This document shows, one piece after another, positions 6,949 to 7,006 of a stretch of 7,006 nucleotides of DNA (position 1 is the stretch's first letter; every line of letters begins with the position of its first letter). Origin of the DNA: DAOVGU01 sp030637775 [NCBI: bacterium] (lineage in GTDB: Bacteria > Ratteibacteria > UBA8468). Made by a program: the position numbers and the translations under genes. The notes beneath the pieces are model-generated. The model saw only the letters and a list, made by a program, of their open reading frames with translations, had not been told where the DNA came from and ran no database searches. The stretch spans positions 1 through 7,006 of the forward strand of contig DAOWFY010000014.1 in the NCBI GenBank assembly GCA_030637775.1, in the 5' to 3' direction.

Positions 6949-7006
6949 CTTTTATTAGTTTTTTCGCCAAACCATCTCTCCTTATTATCCACCAGAAATA
7001 CCCATC
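6949..7006 (-). other. Truncated upstream region of nagB; may hold the end of a preceding gene
   Basis: These 58 bases contain no recognisable promoter. One minus-strand frame reads MGISGG and then two stops in a row (TAATAA at 6982-6987), which would suit the end of an upstream gene 36 to 45 bases before nagB. A second frame enters from the edge and stays open into nagB itself, and a third stays open past the nagB start. The stretch is too short to choose between them. Confidence 0.3.

Noticed and set aside
6968-6982. Six-codon frame MVWRKN upstream of nagB with a possible AAGGAG site, as a leader peptide
   Set aside because: Spacing to its ATG is only about two bases, and there is no hairpin or regulatory codon run that would make it an attenuator.

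Overview
The window carries five protein genes, all on the minus strand and packed so closely that they read as one transcription unit running from the right edge to the left edge. In transcription order they are: nagB (glucosamine-6-phosphate deaminase), a long-form NfeD membrane serine protease, a secreted clostripain-type (C11) cysteine peptidase with a carbohydrate-binding-like domain and a C-terminal CFI-box tail, a small secreted protein of unknown function, and mfd (transcription-repair coupling factor). The left edge cuts mfd after 730 codons. No RNA gene, mobile element, CRISPR array or long repeat was seen.

The host is a bacterium: Mfd is bacterial, and Shine-Dalgarno sites such as AAGGAGGA before nagB are present. 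Base composition looks moderate and coding strands are purine-rich. The CFI-box tail behind a glycine-rich linker, together with a C11 peptidase, suggests an anaerobic or candidate-phylum-type lineage, but the sequence does not fix a phylum.

Layout: 6155-6937 nagB with a strong ribosome binding site; 4884-6158 nfeD, overlapping nagB by an ATGA junction; 4884 to 4866 a 17-base gap; 2647-4866 the C11 protein; 2277-2663 the small secreted protein, whose start lies inside the end of the C11 gene; 2191-2276 a gap without a convincing signal; 1-2190 mfd.

The three middle genes form an envelope proteolysis group between two housekeeping genes. NfeD is a membrane protease known in archaea to cut the hydrophobic C-terminus of stomatin partners. 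No stomatin gene is visible here, and instead the next gene encodes an exported protein with a conserved Cys box and a hydrophobic C-terminal tail. That the two are enzyme and substrate is a testable inference, not something the sequence proves. A separate point of interest is a run of ten G on the + strand (C in the mRNA) early in mfd, which could slip or fold into a G-quadruplex.
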